Origin: Myxococcales bacterium
GTDB lineage: Bacteria; Myxococcota_A; Bradymonadia; REDH01
Assembly: GCA_020633625.1 (NCBI GenBank)
Contig: JACKDJ010000027.1
Location: forward strand, 1-54,935
Direction: 5' to 3'
Length of the DNA stretch: 54,935 nt
The translations under genes were made by a program, and so were the position numbers. Positions 17,984-26,015 of this stretch are shown here, one piece after another (the stretch's first letter is position 1; each line of letters opens with the position of its first letter). The notes under the pieces were generated by a model that worked only from the letters and a program-made list of their open reading frames with translations, had not been told where the DNA came from and made no database searches.

Positions 17984-18643
17984 ATGGACCCACGACGACG
18001 CGCCGCGCTGGCCATCAAGCGACTCATCGACGTCCTCGTCGCTGCGCTCGGGATCGCCGCCCTCGCACCCGTCCTCGCCCTGCTCACCCTCCTCGAGGTC
18101 GTCTTCCACGGCTGGCCGCCCATGTTCGTCCAGGAGCGGCCCGGGCTCGACGAGCGCATCTTCCGGATGCTCAAGTTCCGCACAATGAGCAACGCCCGGG
18201 GGCCCGACGGCGAGCTCCTGCCCGACGAGCAGCGCCTCACCCGCTTCGGCCAGCTCCTCCGCTCCACGTCGCTCGACGAGATCCCCGAGCTGATCAACGT
18301 GCTGCGCGGCGACATGAGCCTGGTCGGACCGCGCCCGCTCCTCGTCAAGTACCTGCCCCTCTACAACGAGCGGCAGCGGCTCCGACACACCGTCCGCCCC
18401 GGCATCACCGGCTGGGCGGCCGTAAACGGACGAAACTCTTCGACCTGGGAGGAGCGGTTCGAGAACGACGTCTGGTACGTTGAGAACTGGTCCCTCGGAC
18501 TCGATCTCCGCATCCTCGCCCGCACCGTCGGGACCGTGCTGCGCCGCGAAGGCATCGCCGAAGACGGCTCGGTGACCAAACCAAACTTCCGCGGCTCCCC
18601 GCCGCTGGCCGACGCAACCCCCAAGCCCGCGCACGCGCAATGA
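17984..18643 (+). CDS. Initiating sugar-phosphate transferase (WcaJ/PglC family)
   Basis: Transfers a sugar 1-phosphate from a UDP-sugar to undecaprenyl phosphate at the cytoplasmic face of the inner membrane, the first committed step of surface polysaccharide assembly. It has 219 residues: one N-terminal membrane helix (about 17-42), then the catalytic core with KFRTM, the signature around TSLDEIPELINVLRGDMSLV followed by GPRP, and the GITGWAAVNGRN block. This is the short monotopic form (PglC-like) without the multi-pass domain of WbaP. It lies 12 bases after the epimerase and overlaps the aminotransferase by 4 bases. Confidence 0.92.
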   Translation: MDPRRRAALAIKRLIDVLVAALGIAALAPVLALLTLLEVVFHGWPPMFVQERPGLDERIFRMLKFRTMSNARGPDGELLPDEQRLTRFGQLLRSTSLDEIPELINVLRGDMSLVGPRPLLVKYLPLYNERQRLRHTVRPGITGWAAVNGRNSSTWEERFENDVWYVENWSLGLDLRILARTVGTVLRREGIAEDGSVTKPNFRGSPPLADATPKPAHAQ

Positions 18644-19842
18644 CCAATCTCGCCATCGACGGCGGCTCCCCGGTCCGCACCAAGCTCCTCCCCCCCTGGC
18701 CGCTGTTCGAGGCCGACGAGATCGAGGCCGTCGCCGAAGTGCTCCGCTCCGGGAAGGTCAACTACTGGACCGGCAATGAGGGGCGCCTCTTCGAGACGGA
18801 GTACGCGACCGCCGTCGGCTCGAAACACGCGATCGCACTCGCAAACGGCACCGTCTCGCTCGAACTCCTGCTCGCCGTCTACGGGATCGGCGCCGGCGAC
18901 GAGGTCATCACCACCCCGCGCACGTTCATGGCCACCGCGTCGGCCGCCGTCATGCGCGGCGCGACCCCGGTCTTCGCCGACGTCGACCGCGACAGCCAGA
19001 ACATCACCGCCGAGACCATCGCGCGAGTCATCACACCCAAGACGCGAGCCATCATCCTCGTCCACCTCGGCGGGTGGCCCTGCGAGATGGACGCGATCCT
19101 GGACCTCGCAGCCGCACACGACATCGTCGTCATCGAGGACTGCGCGCAGGCCCACGGCGCGACCTACCGAGGCAAGCAGGTCGGCTCCATCGGCCACGCC
19201 GGCTCGTTCTCGTTCTGTCAGGACAAGATCCTCACCACCGGCGGCGAGGGCGGACTCATCACGACCGACGACGAGCAGATCTGGCGCGCCGCGTGGGCAA
19301 TGAAGGACCACGGGAAGAGCTACGCGGCGTGCTACGAGCGCGAGCACCCGCCCGGCTTCCGCTGGCTGATCGAGTCGTTTGGGACGAACTGGCGACTCAC
19401 CGAGATGCAGGCCGCGATCGGACGGCGCATCCTGCGCAAGCTCCCAGACTGGCATGCACGGCGCACACGAAACGCCGAGCAGATGGTCGAGGGGCTCGCC
19501 GAGCTGTCTGCCCTGCGCGTCCCAACGCCCGAGCCGCACATCGAGCACGGCTGGTACAAGTTCTACGCGTTCGTCGAGCCCGGCGCGCTCGCGCACGGGT
19601 GGTCGCGCGACCGGATCATGGATGCGATCGGGGCCGAAGGCATCCCGTGCTACTCGGGGAGCTGCTCGGAGATCTACCTCGAGAAGGCGTTCGACGGGAT
19701 GCGGCCCGCGCGACGCCTGCCCGTCGCTCGGGAGCTTGGCGAGACCTCGCTGATGTTCCTCGTCCACCCGACGCTAGAGCCGACCGACATTGACGACGCG
19801 ATCACCGCGATCCGCCGCGTCGTCTCTGCGGCGACGCGATAG
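18640..19842 (+). CDS. DegT/DnrJ/EryC1-family sugar aminotransferase
   Basis: PLP-dependent aminotransferase of 400 residues that aminates a keto-sugar nucleotide. PLP-fold motifs visible are GTVSLELLLAVYGIGAGDEV, EDCAQAHGA (Asp binding the pyridine nitrogen), and the Schiff-base Lys196 in SFCQDKILTTGGEGG. The C-terminal half (GTNWRLTEMQAAIGR) is typical of the family. It overlaps the sugar-transferase stop by 4 bases (ATGA) and ends the operon. No matching 4,6-dehydratase is present in the window, so the keto substrate must be made elsewhere. Confidence 0.9.
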   Translation: MTNLAIDGGSPVRTKLLPPWPLFEADEIEAVAEVLRSGKVNYWTGNEGRLFETEYATAVGSKHAIALANGTVSLELLLAVYGIGAGDEVITTPRTFMATASAAVMRGATPVFADVDRDSQNITAETIARVITPKTRAIILVHLGGWPCEMDAILDLAAAHDIVVIEDCAQAHGATYRGKQVGSIGHAGSFSFCQDKILTTGGEGGLITTDDEQIWRAAWAMKDHGKSYAACYEREHPPGFRWLIESFGTNWRLTEMQAAIGRRILRKLPDWHARRTRNAEQMVEGLAELSALRVPTPEPHIEHGWYKFYAFVEPGALAHGWSRDRIMDAIGAEGIPCYSGSCSEIYLEKAFDGMRPARRLPVARELGETSLMFLVHPTLEPTDIDDAITAIRRVVSAATR

Positions 19843-19886
19843 CGACGCGAGCGAGCCCGCGCGCGCGACCGTCGCCTCGACAACCG

Positions 19887-22871
19887 CTACGCCAGCGGAC
19901 GCTGGGCGGCCCGCAGGATGCGGACCGGATGCTCGGCCGACCTGCCGGTGCCGTCGTGGATCTGATGACGGCACGACGTACCGGGCGCCGCGACGACGGT
20001 GTCCGCCGACGCCGCCCGGACCGCCGGGAACAGCACCAGCTCGCCGACACGCATCGAGAACTCGGCGTGCTCGGCCTCGTAGCCGAAGCTGCCGGCCATC
20101 CCGCAGCAGCCCGAAGGGACGACCTCGACGGTGTAGTTGGCGGGCAGCGCCAGCGCGGCGCGGGTGCCCTCGACGCCGAGCTGTGCCTTTTGGTGGCAGT
20201 GCCCGTGAAGGAGCACGCGCCGAGGTTCCTCCGTCCAGCCGGATCGCCACCTCCCGTCGGCGGCCGCCTTTGCCACGAAGTCGGGCACGAGCGTGGTCTT
20301 CGAAGCGACGCGCTCGGCGACACGCCGCAGCTCGGGGTCGCGAACGAGGTCGACGGCCTCGTCGCGGAGCGTGAGGACCGCGCTTGGCTCGATCCCGACG
20401 ATCGCGTCGCACGCGTCGACGTGGTCCGCGAGCACACGCAGGTTGGCCTCGATGCGCAGTCGTGCGTCGCGGACGAGCCCCTTCGAGAGCCATGTGCGCC
20501 CTGAGGGCCCGACCGCTGGCGTAACGACCTCGAACCCACCCGCGCGGAGAAGCGCCGCCGCGTCGACCGCCAGCTCGGGCTCGTAGCGATCGGTGAACTC
20601 ATCGACGAAGAGGACGACCCGCCCGACGACATCGGGGCCGGGCGCCGCGAGCTGCCGAGCGGCGAGCTGGCGATACGAGCGGGGCGCGAAGGCAGGGAGG
20701 GTCCGCGACTTCGAGATCCCGAGGACCCGCTCCAGCACCCACTTCGACAGCCCCCAGCCTTGCGCGGCGCTGACGAGCGAGGGAAGCCCGGGGATGTGCT
20801 GCATCCACGCCGTGAGCTGCGTCACCTCTGCAAACATCCGTGACCGGAGGGGGACGCCGAGGCGGTCCATGCGCCCCTGCGTCAGCTCGGCCTTCAGCGT
20901 GGCCATGTCGACGGACGCCGGGCAGTCGCTCTTGCACCCCTTGCACGAGAGGCAGAGATCGAGCGCCTCGTACAGCTCGTCGGAACCAAACATGGCGTCG
21001 GGTCCGCGCTGGAGCAGGTGCCGAAACAGATTGGCGCGCGCGCGCGTCGTGTCTGCCTCGTCGAGCGTGACCATGAAGCTCGGGCACATCGTCCCCCCGG
21101 CCGCCGCGGGCTTGCGGCAGACACCGGCGCCGTTGCAGCGCTCGATCGCGCGCTGCATGCCGCCTGCCGCCGCGTACTCGAACTCGCTGGCCAGCTCGAC
21201 CTCGCGGTACTCTGGGCCGAACCGCCAGTCGTCGGTCATCGGCTTCGGGTCGACGATGTTCCCCGGGTTGAAGACGCCAGCGGGGTCGAACGCGTACTTC
21301 ACTTCGCCCAGCCAGCCGACCGCGTCGTGACCAAGCGCCTGGACCAGGAACGGCGACCGGAGCCTCCCGTCGCCGTGCTCGCCCGACAGCGAGCCGCCGA
21401 ACCGCTTGACGAGATCGGCGACGTCGGAGGCGATCGCGACCGCGCGCGCGACGTCGGCCGCGTCCTTGGGGTTCAGCTCGGGGCGCAGGTGCAGCTCGCC
21501 AGCGCCGGCGTGCGCGTAGTACACACACTCCGCGTCGTGCCGCTCCATGACGCCGCGGAACTCGTCGATGTATGCTGGCAGATCGACGACTGCGACGGCG
21601 GTATCTTCGACGAGCGTGATTGGTTTGACGTCGCCCGGCGTCCCCATCAGCACGCCCAGACCCGCCTCGCGGAGCGCCCAGACCGACCGGGCGCGGGCGG
21701 CCGGGATAACCGGCCATGCGTAGCCCTGGCCGCGAGCGCGGAGCCCATCGATCGCCTCACGAGCGGTCGCCTCTGCGGCGGCGACCGTCTCGCCGTACAG
21801 CTCCACGACGAGGATCGCGCCCGGGTCTCCGTCGAGGAACCACCGGTTTCGCTGCTGCTCCGGGTTCAGCGCCGACAGGTCCAGCACCCGCTTGTCCATC
21901 AGCTCGATCGCCGCCGGGCGGTGCGGGAGCAGGTCGACCGTAGCGCGCAGCGCCTCCTCGATGGTCTCGAAGTGCGCGACGAAGAGGACGACGCCGCCGG
22001 GGAGCACGTCGAGCGTCACGACGGCCTCCGTCGCGATCCCCAGCGTCCCCTCGGAGCCGCAGAAGAACCGAGCGAGGTCCGGGTCGCGCTCCGACGCGCC
22101 CGTGAGCCAGCTCGCCGCGAGGTCGTCGAGCGCGTAGCCCGTGTTGCGGCGGCTGACGGCGGGCTTCGGGAAGGCCGCCGTGATCGCCGCGCCGTGGGCG
22201 CCGAGGAGCGCGCGCAGCGTTCGGGTGGCCTCGCCGATCGCGCCCGTCGACGCCTCGAGCGCGCGCCACGCGTCACGCGACACGGGCCCGAGCGTGTGCC
22301 GCGTCGCGTCGGCGAGGACGACGTCGAGCGACGCGACATGGTCACGCGTCGTGCCGTAGAGGATGGAGTGCGACCCGCAGGAGTTGTTGCCAATCATCCC
22401 GCCGATCATGCAGCGGTTCGACGTCGAGGTGTCGGGACCGAAGAGCAGGCCGTGGGGCGCCAGCGCCCGGTTCAGGTCGTCGCGCACCACGCCGGGCTGC
22501 ACGCGCGCCGTGCGTGCTTGCGGGTCGATGTCGAGGATGGCGTTCATTCGGCGCCCGACATCGACCACGAGGCCGGGGCCCACGGTCTGACCGGCGAGGC
22601 TCGTGCCGGCGCCGCGCGGAGTGAGCGGGAGGCCGAACGCGGCGGCGCAGCGGACGATGTGGACGATGTCGTCGGCGCTCTCGGGAAAGGCGACACCCAC
22701 CGGCAAGACCTCGTAGAGGCTCGCGTCGGTGGCGTAGAGCAGGCGGTGAACGTCGTCGTCGCGGAGCTCTCCGCGGATGCCTCCGCGGATCTGCGCGAGC
22801 GCAGCGGCGAAGGCGTCGGGTACGGGCGGCAGCGACAGCGGAGCGTTCAAGGGCTTGACTTCCTCGCCCAT
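19887..22871 (-). CDS. FAD-linked oxidase / Fe-S fusion (GlcD-GlcF / YdiJ-like)
   Basis: A 994-residue oxidoreductase fusing an FAD-binding half to an iron-sulfur half, like E. coli YdiJ and related D-2-hydroxyacid dehydrogenases. The first half has the FAD_binding_4 signature (TPRGAGTSLAGQTVGPG and IGGMIGNNSCGSHS) and an FAD-oxidase C domain with GEHGDGRLR. The second half has a 4Fe-4S segment with CLSCKGCKSDCP and CCG-type Cys-rich motifs (HGHCHQKA and GCCGMAGSFGYE). It probably oxidises a D-2-hydroxyacid such as lactate, glycolate or 2-hydroxyglutarate and passes electrons onwards; the substrate is not resolved. Start: ATG at 22871 preferred; a GTG at 22901, immediately preceded by a stop codon, is the alternative. 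Neither has a clear ribosome-binding site. Confidence 0.88.
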   Translation of the reverse strand: MGEEVKPLNAPLSLPPVPDAFAAALAQIRGGIRGELRDDDVHRLLYATDASLYEVLPVGVAFPESADDIVHIVRCAAAFGLPLTPRGAGTSLAGQTVGPGLVVDVGRRMNAILDIDPQARTARVQPGVVRDDLNRALAPHGLLFGPDTSTSNRCMIGGMIGNNSCGSHSILYGTTRDHVASLDVVLADATRHTLGPVSRDAWRALEASTGAIGEATRTLRALLGAHGAAITAAFPKPAVSRRNTGYALDDLAASWLTGASERDPDLARFFCGSEGTLGIATEAVVTLDVLPGGVVLFVAHFETIEEALRATVDLLPHRPAAIELMDKRVLDLSALNPEQQRNRWFLDGDPGAILVVELYGETVAAAEATAREAIDGLRARGQGYAWPVIPAARARSVWALREAGLGVLMGTPGDVKPITLVEDTAVAVVDLPAYIDEFRGVMERHDAECVYYAHAGAGELHLRPELNPKDAADVARAVAIASDVADLVKRFGGSLSGEHGDGRLRSPFLVQALGHDAVGWLGEVKYAFDPAGVFNPGNIVDPKPMTDDWRFGPEYREVELASEFEYAAAGGMQRAIERCNGAGVCRKPAAAGGTMCPSFMVTLDEADTTRARANLFRHLLQRGPDAMFGSDELYEALDLCLSCKGCKSDCPASVDMATLKAELTQGRMDRLGVPLRSRMFAEVTQLTAWMQHIPGLPSLVSAAQGWGLSKWVLERVLGISKSRTLPAFAPRSYRQLAARQLAAPGPDVVGRVVLFVDEFTDRYEPELAVDAAALLRAGGFEVVTPAVGPSGRTWLSKGLVRDARLRIEANLRVLADHVDACDAIVGIEPSAVLTLRDEAVDLVRDPELRRVAERVASKTTLVPDFVAKAAADGRWRSGWTEEPRRVLLHGHCHQKAQLGVEGTRAALALPANYTVEVVPSGCCGMAGSFGYEAEHAEFSMRVGELVLFPAVRAASADTVVAAPGTSCRHQIHDGTGRSAEHPVRILRAAQRPLA

Positions 22872-22940
22872 CGGCGGTTTCGGAGGCACGCCGCGGGTCA
22901 CTTAGGCGACTGCCGTGGCGCGATCAACGTCTCTAGTGCC

Positions 22941-23657
22941 ATGCCCGCCGACCCCGCCACCCCGAGCCTCGAACCGTCGAGCGCCGCAAAGTCAGAGAGC
23001 GATGGCGGCGCGCGTCGGCTGCGGGTGACCGAGATCTTCCACAGCATCCAGGGCGAGTCGACGCACGCCGGGCGGCCGTCGTACTTCGTGCGCCTCACGG
23101 GCTGCAATCTTCGGTGCCGCTGGTGCGACAGCGAGTACACATTCTCGGGCGGCGAGTGGATGACGTTCGATGCGATATTCGAACGAATGGCGTCGTTTCC
23201 GCGCTGCGACCTCGTCGAGGTGACCGGAGGCGAACCGCTGCTCCAGCCGGCGGTTAACGCGTTCATGGCCGAGTGCCTCGAGCGCGGCTTCGAGGTGATG
23301 CTGGAGACGGGTGGCAGCCTCGACCTGAGCCCGGTTCCGAAAGACGTTCGCAAGATCGTCGACCTGAAGCCACCCGGCTCGGGCGAGGTGGACCGAAACC
23401 GGTGGGAGAACCTGCCGCTGCTGCAGCCGTGGGACGAGATCAAGGCCGTCCTCGCCGACCGGCGCGACTACGAGTGGGCCCGCGACGCGTGCCAAAGAGA
23501 AGGCCTGTTCGGCCGCGTCGCGGTGTCATTCTCGCCGGTGTTCGGCGAGCTTCACCCACGGCAGCTCGCCGAGTGGGTGCTCGCCGACGCGCTCCCCGCG
23601 CGCGTCCAGCTTCAGCTCCACAAGTTCATCTGGGAACCCGACGCCCGCGGCGTCTAG
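22941..23657 (+). CDS. queE: 7-carboxy-7-deazaguanine synthase QueE
   Basis: Radical SAM enzyme that rearranges 6-carboxytetrahydropterin to 7-carboxy-7-deazaguanine in queuosine/preQ0 biosynthesis. It has 238 residues. The cluster motif appears as CNLRCRWCD with the preceding substrate-binding element IFHSIQGESTHAGRPSYFVR, and the TGGEPLLQ SAM-binding segment follows. The first 30 residues are an Ala/Ser/Pro-rich extension not typical of the family, so the true start could be slightly downstream. folE2, which makes an earlier pterin intermediate, follows after 13 bases. Confidence 0.93.
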   Translation: MPADPATPSLEPSSAAKSESDGGARRLRVTEIFHSIQGESTHAGRPSYFVRLTGCNLRCRWCDSEYTFSGGEWMTFDAIFERMASFPRCDLVEVTGGEPLLQPAVNAFMAECLERGFEVMLETGGSLDLSPVPKDVRKIVDLKPPGSGEVDRNRWENLPLLQPWDEIKAVLADRRDYEWARDACQREGLFGRVAVSFSPVFGELHPRQLAEWVLADALPARVQLQLHKFIWEPDARGV

Positions 23658-23670
23658 CAGTGAGTCCGCG

Positions 23671-24459
23671 ATGACCGACGCCCTCGAAGACATCCAGTCC
23701 GGTCCCGACGATCGGAACATCCCGCTGCGCCAGGTCGGCGTCGTTGGCCTGCGCTACCCCGTCACCGTCTGGGACCGCTCGTCGGAACGCCAGCAGACGG
23801 TCGGCACGTTCAAGCTGACCGTCGATCTGCCGCACCAGTTCAAGGGGACGCACATGTCGCGCTTCGTCGCCGCCCTGGAGCGGCACCGCGGCGAGATGTC
23901 GCTCGAGACGATGCCGGAGCTGGTCGACGACCTGCGCACCCGCCTCGACGCGGAGCGGGCGCACGTCCGAATGGAGTTCCCGTACTTCGTGCGGAAGGCC
24001 GCGCCGGTGTCGGGCGTCGAGTCTGCCCTCGAGGTCCGCTGCTGGTTCGTCGGCGACGCCGAGGAGCGCGAGGCCCTCTTCACCCTCGGCGTTGACGTGC
24101 CCGTGATGACCGTGTGCCCGTGCAGCCGCGCCATCTCGGACCGCGGCGCGCACTGCCAGCGCAGCCACGCGCGGATCTCCGTCCGCTTCCGTGAGCTCGT
24201 GTGGATCGAGGAGCTCGTCGAGATCGCCGAGGCCGCCGCTTCGGCGCCGCTGTACCCGTTCCTGAAGCGCGAAGACGAGAAGTGGGTCACCGAGCGCAGC
24301 TACGACAATCCGGTGTTCGTCGAGGACCTCGTCCGCAACATCGCGGCGCGCCTGCGCGACGACGCGCGGATCCAGTGGTTCTACGTCGAAGCCGAGAACG
24401 AGGAGTCGATCCACACGCACAACGCCTACGCGGCGGTGGGGTCGGCGGACCTGGAGTAG
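23671..24459 (+). CDS. folE2: GTP cyclohydrolase FolE2 (type IB)
   Basis: Metal-dependent enzyme converting GTP to 7,8-dihydroneopterin triphosphate, the entry point for tetrahydrofolate and queuosine. It has 262 residues. Family signatures seen: VGVVGLRYPV near the N-terminus, the metal-binding Cys in VPVMTVCPCSRAIS (Cys149/Cys151), and GAHCQRSH. IB enzymes can use metals other than zinc and are often induced under zinc limitation; no Zur-like site was recognised here. Probable two-gene operon with queE. Confidence 0.95.
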   Translation: MTDALEDIQSGPDDRNIPLRQVGVVGLRYPVTVWDRSSERQQTVGTFKLTVDLPHQFKGTHMSRFVAALERHRGEMSLETMPELVDDLRTRLDAERAHVRMEFPYFVRKAAPVSGVESALEVRCWFVGDAEEREALFTLGVDVPVMTVCPCSRAISDRGAHCQRSHARISVRFRELVWIEELVEIAEAAASAPLYPFLKREDEKWVTERSYDNPVFVEDLVRNIAARLRDDARIQWFYVEAENEESIHTHNAYAAVGSADLE

Positions 24460-24475
24460 AGGGCCGGGGCCGCGA

Positions 24476-25129
24476 TCAGAGTAGGGCCGCGACCAGCTCG
24501 TCGACGTCGGGACCGACCTCGACGAGTCGCGTCTCCGGGCAGCCGCGTCGGAGCCACTCCCGCGTCGACTCGGCCACCGCCGGCTCTACCGGCGACATCC
24601 GATTCAGCGCGACGGCGGCGACGCTCACATCACGAGCGCGCAGCGACTCGAGCGCCGTCGCGACGTGAGAGATCACGCCGAGCCGGTCGGGCGCGACGAG
24701 CACGGCGAGGCCTCCATAGAGCGACGCGAGATCGGCCGACGTCAGCGACGGCGTCAGGGGCGACAGCACGCCGCCCGCCGTCTCCACGACGAGCACGTCG
24801 GCTCCCTCTTCGGCCGCGGCAGCTGCGCCGACGAGCTCTGCCGCCGAGACATGCAGCCCGACCCGCACCAGCTCTGCCGCCGGGGCAACCGGGCGCGGGA
24901 GGGCCCATGGGCAGACGCGACTCGGATCGTCGATCCCAGCGGCACTGGCGAGCGCGACGGCGTCGGCCGGGACGAGCTCGCCGTCGTCGCTCCCGCAGCC
25001 CGACTCGAGCGGCTTGAGCGCACCGACGGTGAGCCCACGGCGACGTAGCGCCGTGATGAGGCGTGTCGCGACCCAGGTCTTTCCAACGCCGGTGTCGGTC
25101 CCGACGAGCACGATGCGACGCGGCGGCAT
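24476..25129 (-). CDS. bioD: Dethiobiotin synthetase BioD
   Basis: ATP-dependent carboxylase that closes the ureido ring of dethiobiotin from 7,8-diaminopelargonate and CO2 (penultimate biotin step). It has 217 residues. The P-loop GTDTGVGKT is at residues 10-18, KPLESG follows (Lys and substrate site), and VVETAGGVLSPLT is the equivalent of the VEGAGG loop. I chose the ATG at 25129 (MPPRRIVLVG); the longer open frame would run into the tRNA gene. No other biotin genes are nearby. It is convergent with folE2, 16 bases away. Confidence 0.93.
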   Translation of the reverse strand: MPPRRIVLVGTDTGVGKTWVATRLITALRRRGLTVGALKPLESGCGSDDGELVPADAVALASAAGIDDPSRVCPWALPRPVAPAAELVRVGLHVSAAELVGAAAAAEEGADVLVVETAGGVLSPLTPSLTSADLASLYGGLAVLVAPDRLGVISHVATALESLRARDVSVAAVALNRMSPVEPAVAESTREWLRRGCPETRLVEVGPDVDELVAALL

Positions 25130-25147
25130 GCGTCCTCCACAAGCGGC

Positions 25148-25177
25148 GACGCCCCCGAGAGAACTCTCGGGGGCGTC
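25148..25177 (-). terminator. 13-bp perfect hairpin between tRNA-Thr and bioD
   Basis: GACGCCCCCGAGA / TCTCGGGGGCGTC form a perfect 13-bp stem closed by a GAAC loop, 3 bases after the tRNA 3' end. It is probably a terminator or processing hairpin for the tRNA transcript. No T-run follows, so it may be leaky and let bioD be read from the same promoter. Confidence 0.6.
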
Positions 25178-25180
25178 AGG

Positions 25181-25253
25181 AGCCGGCGACCGGACTTGAA
25201 CCGGTGACCTGCGCATTACGAATGCGCTGCTCTACCGACTGAGCTACGCCGGC
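25181..25253 (-). tRNA. tRNA-Thr (anticodon CGU)
   Basis: Read on the minus strand, the 7-bp acceptor stem GCCGGCG/CGCCGGC, the D-arm GCTC..GAGC, the anticodon stem with loop ATTCGTAAT (anticodon CGU, Thr) and the T-arm ACCGG-TTCAAGT-CCGGT all fold correctly. Discriminator is U followed by CC then T, so the full CCA end is not genome-encoded. A promoter-like element lies just upstream. Confidence 0.96.
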
Positions 25254-25265
25254 AACGGACGGCGG

Positions 25266-25294
25266 CATATATCGACGGCCTCACGCCGCGTCAA
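25266..25294 (-). promoter_or_regulatory. Sigma-70-type promoter of tRNA-Thr
   Basis: On the minus strand TTGACG (-35, 25294-25289) and TATATG (-10, 25271-25266) are separated by exactly 17 bases. The -10 element ends 12 bases before the tRNA 5' end, leaving room for a short leader. Confidence 0.75.
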
Positions 25295-25394
25295 CTAGAA
25301 AGGGGCGCCGCGCGCCTGCTCGCCGCGGCCGCCGCGTCACGGTTGATCGCGGCGGTTGCGCGGGTCATCCTTCCCGCTCCGCAGCGGAGCGCCG

Positions 25395-25925
25395 ATGAAG
25401 TACCTGGTCGTGTCGAGCAGCCTCTCCCCTACCTCGAAGAGCCGAGTGATGGCGCGCTCGCTGGTCGAGTCCGTCCAGGGGCGCGGCGCGAACGTCGAGC
25501 TCCTCGATCTGTGCGAGTCGCCGCTCCCGTTCTGCGACGCCGCGAGCTGCTACGGCGACCCCGGCGTCGCGCGCGCCCGCGCCGCCGTCGAAGCCGCCGA
25601 CGGGATCGTGCTCGCGACGCCGATCTACAACTACACCATCGGCGCCGCCGCCAAGAACCTCGTCGAGCTGACAGGCAAGGCGTGGTCCGAGAAGGTGGTC
25701 GCGTTCTTGTGCGCGGCCGGCGGACCGCACAGCTACATGAGCGTGATGGGCCTCGCGAGCTCCCTGATGCTCGACTTCCGCGTCGTCGTCGTGCCCCGCT
25801 TCGTCTACGCCACCGGCAAGGCCTTCGCCGGCGGCGAGCTCGTCGACGCCGAGGTCGCCGACCGCATCGCTGCCCTCGGCGCCGACTGGATCCGCATGAC
25901 CGAGGCGATCCGGAGCGCCGGGTGA
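25395..25925 (+). CDS. NAD(P)H-dependent FMN reductase
   Basis: Flavodoxin-fold reductase of 176 residues that reduces FMN with NAD(P)H. It shows the phosphate-binding SSSLSPTSKSR near the N-terminus and the flavin-contact segment ATPIYNYTIGAAAKN. The frame extends 13 codons upstream, but the natural start is MKYLVVSS at 25395. It ends 90 bases before hsaA, which needs reduced flavin, so it may be the functional partner in place of HsaB, although its fold family differs from canonical HsaB. The operator palindrome lies between it and hsaA, so it may be transcribed separately. Confidence 0.85.
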   Translation: MKYLVVSSSLSPTSKSRVMARSLVESVQGRGANVELLDLCESPLPFCDAASCYGDPGVARARAAVEAADGIVLATPIYNYTIGAAAKNLVELTGKAWSEKVVAFLCAAGGPHSYMSVMGLASSLMLDFRVVVVPRFVYATGKAFAGGELVDAEVADRIAALGADWIRMTEAIRSAG

Positions 25926-25983
25926 AAGGGCCCACCAACGGAGCGGCTCTGACCGACCCGATTGACGCACGCCGCCCCGCCCA

Positions 25984-25999
25984 CTAGAACACGTTCTAG
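25984..25999. promoter_or_regulatory. KstR-like operator palindrome upstream of hsaA
   Basis: A perfect inverted repeat CTAGAAC-AC-GTTCTAG. The inner 14 bases (25985-25998) fit the published KstR consensus TNNAACNNGTTNNA exactly. It ends 16 bases before the hsaA ATG, with a GGAGG ribosome-binding site in between. A TetR-family repressor bound here would block transcription of the steroid-ring operon. No such regulator gene is in the window. Confidence 0.65.
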
Positions 26000-26015
26000 C
26001 TGACTGGAGGTCCCG

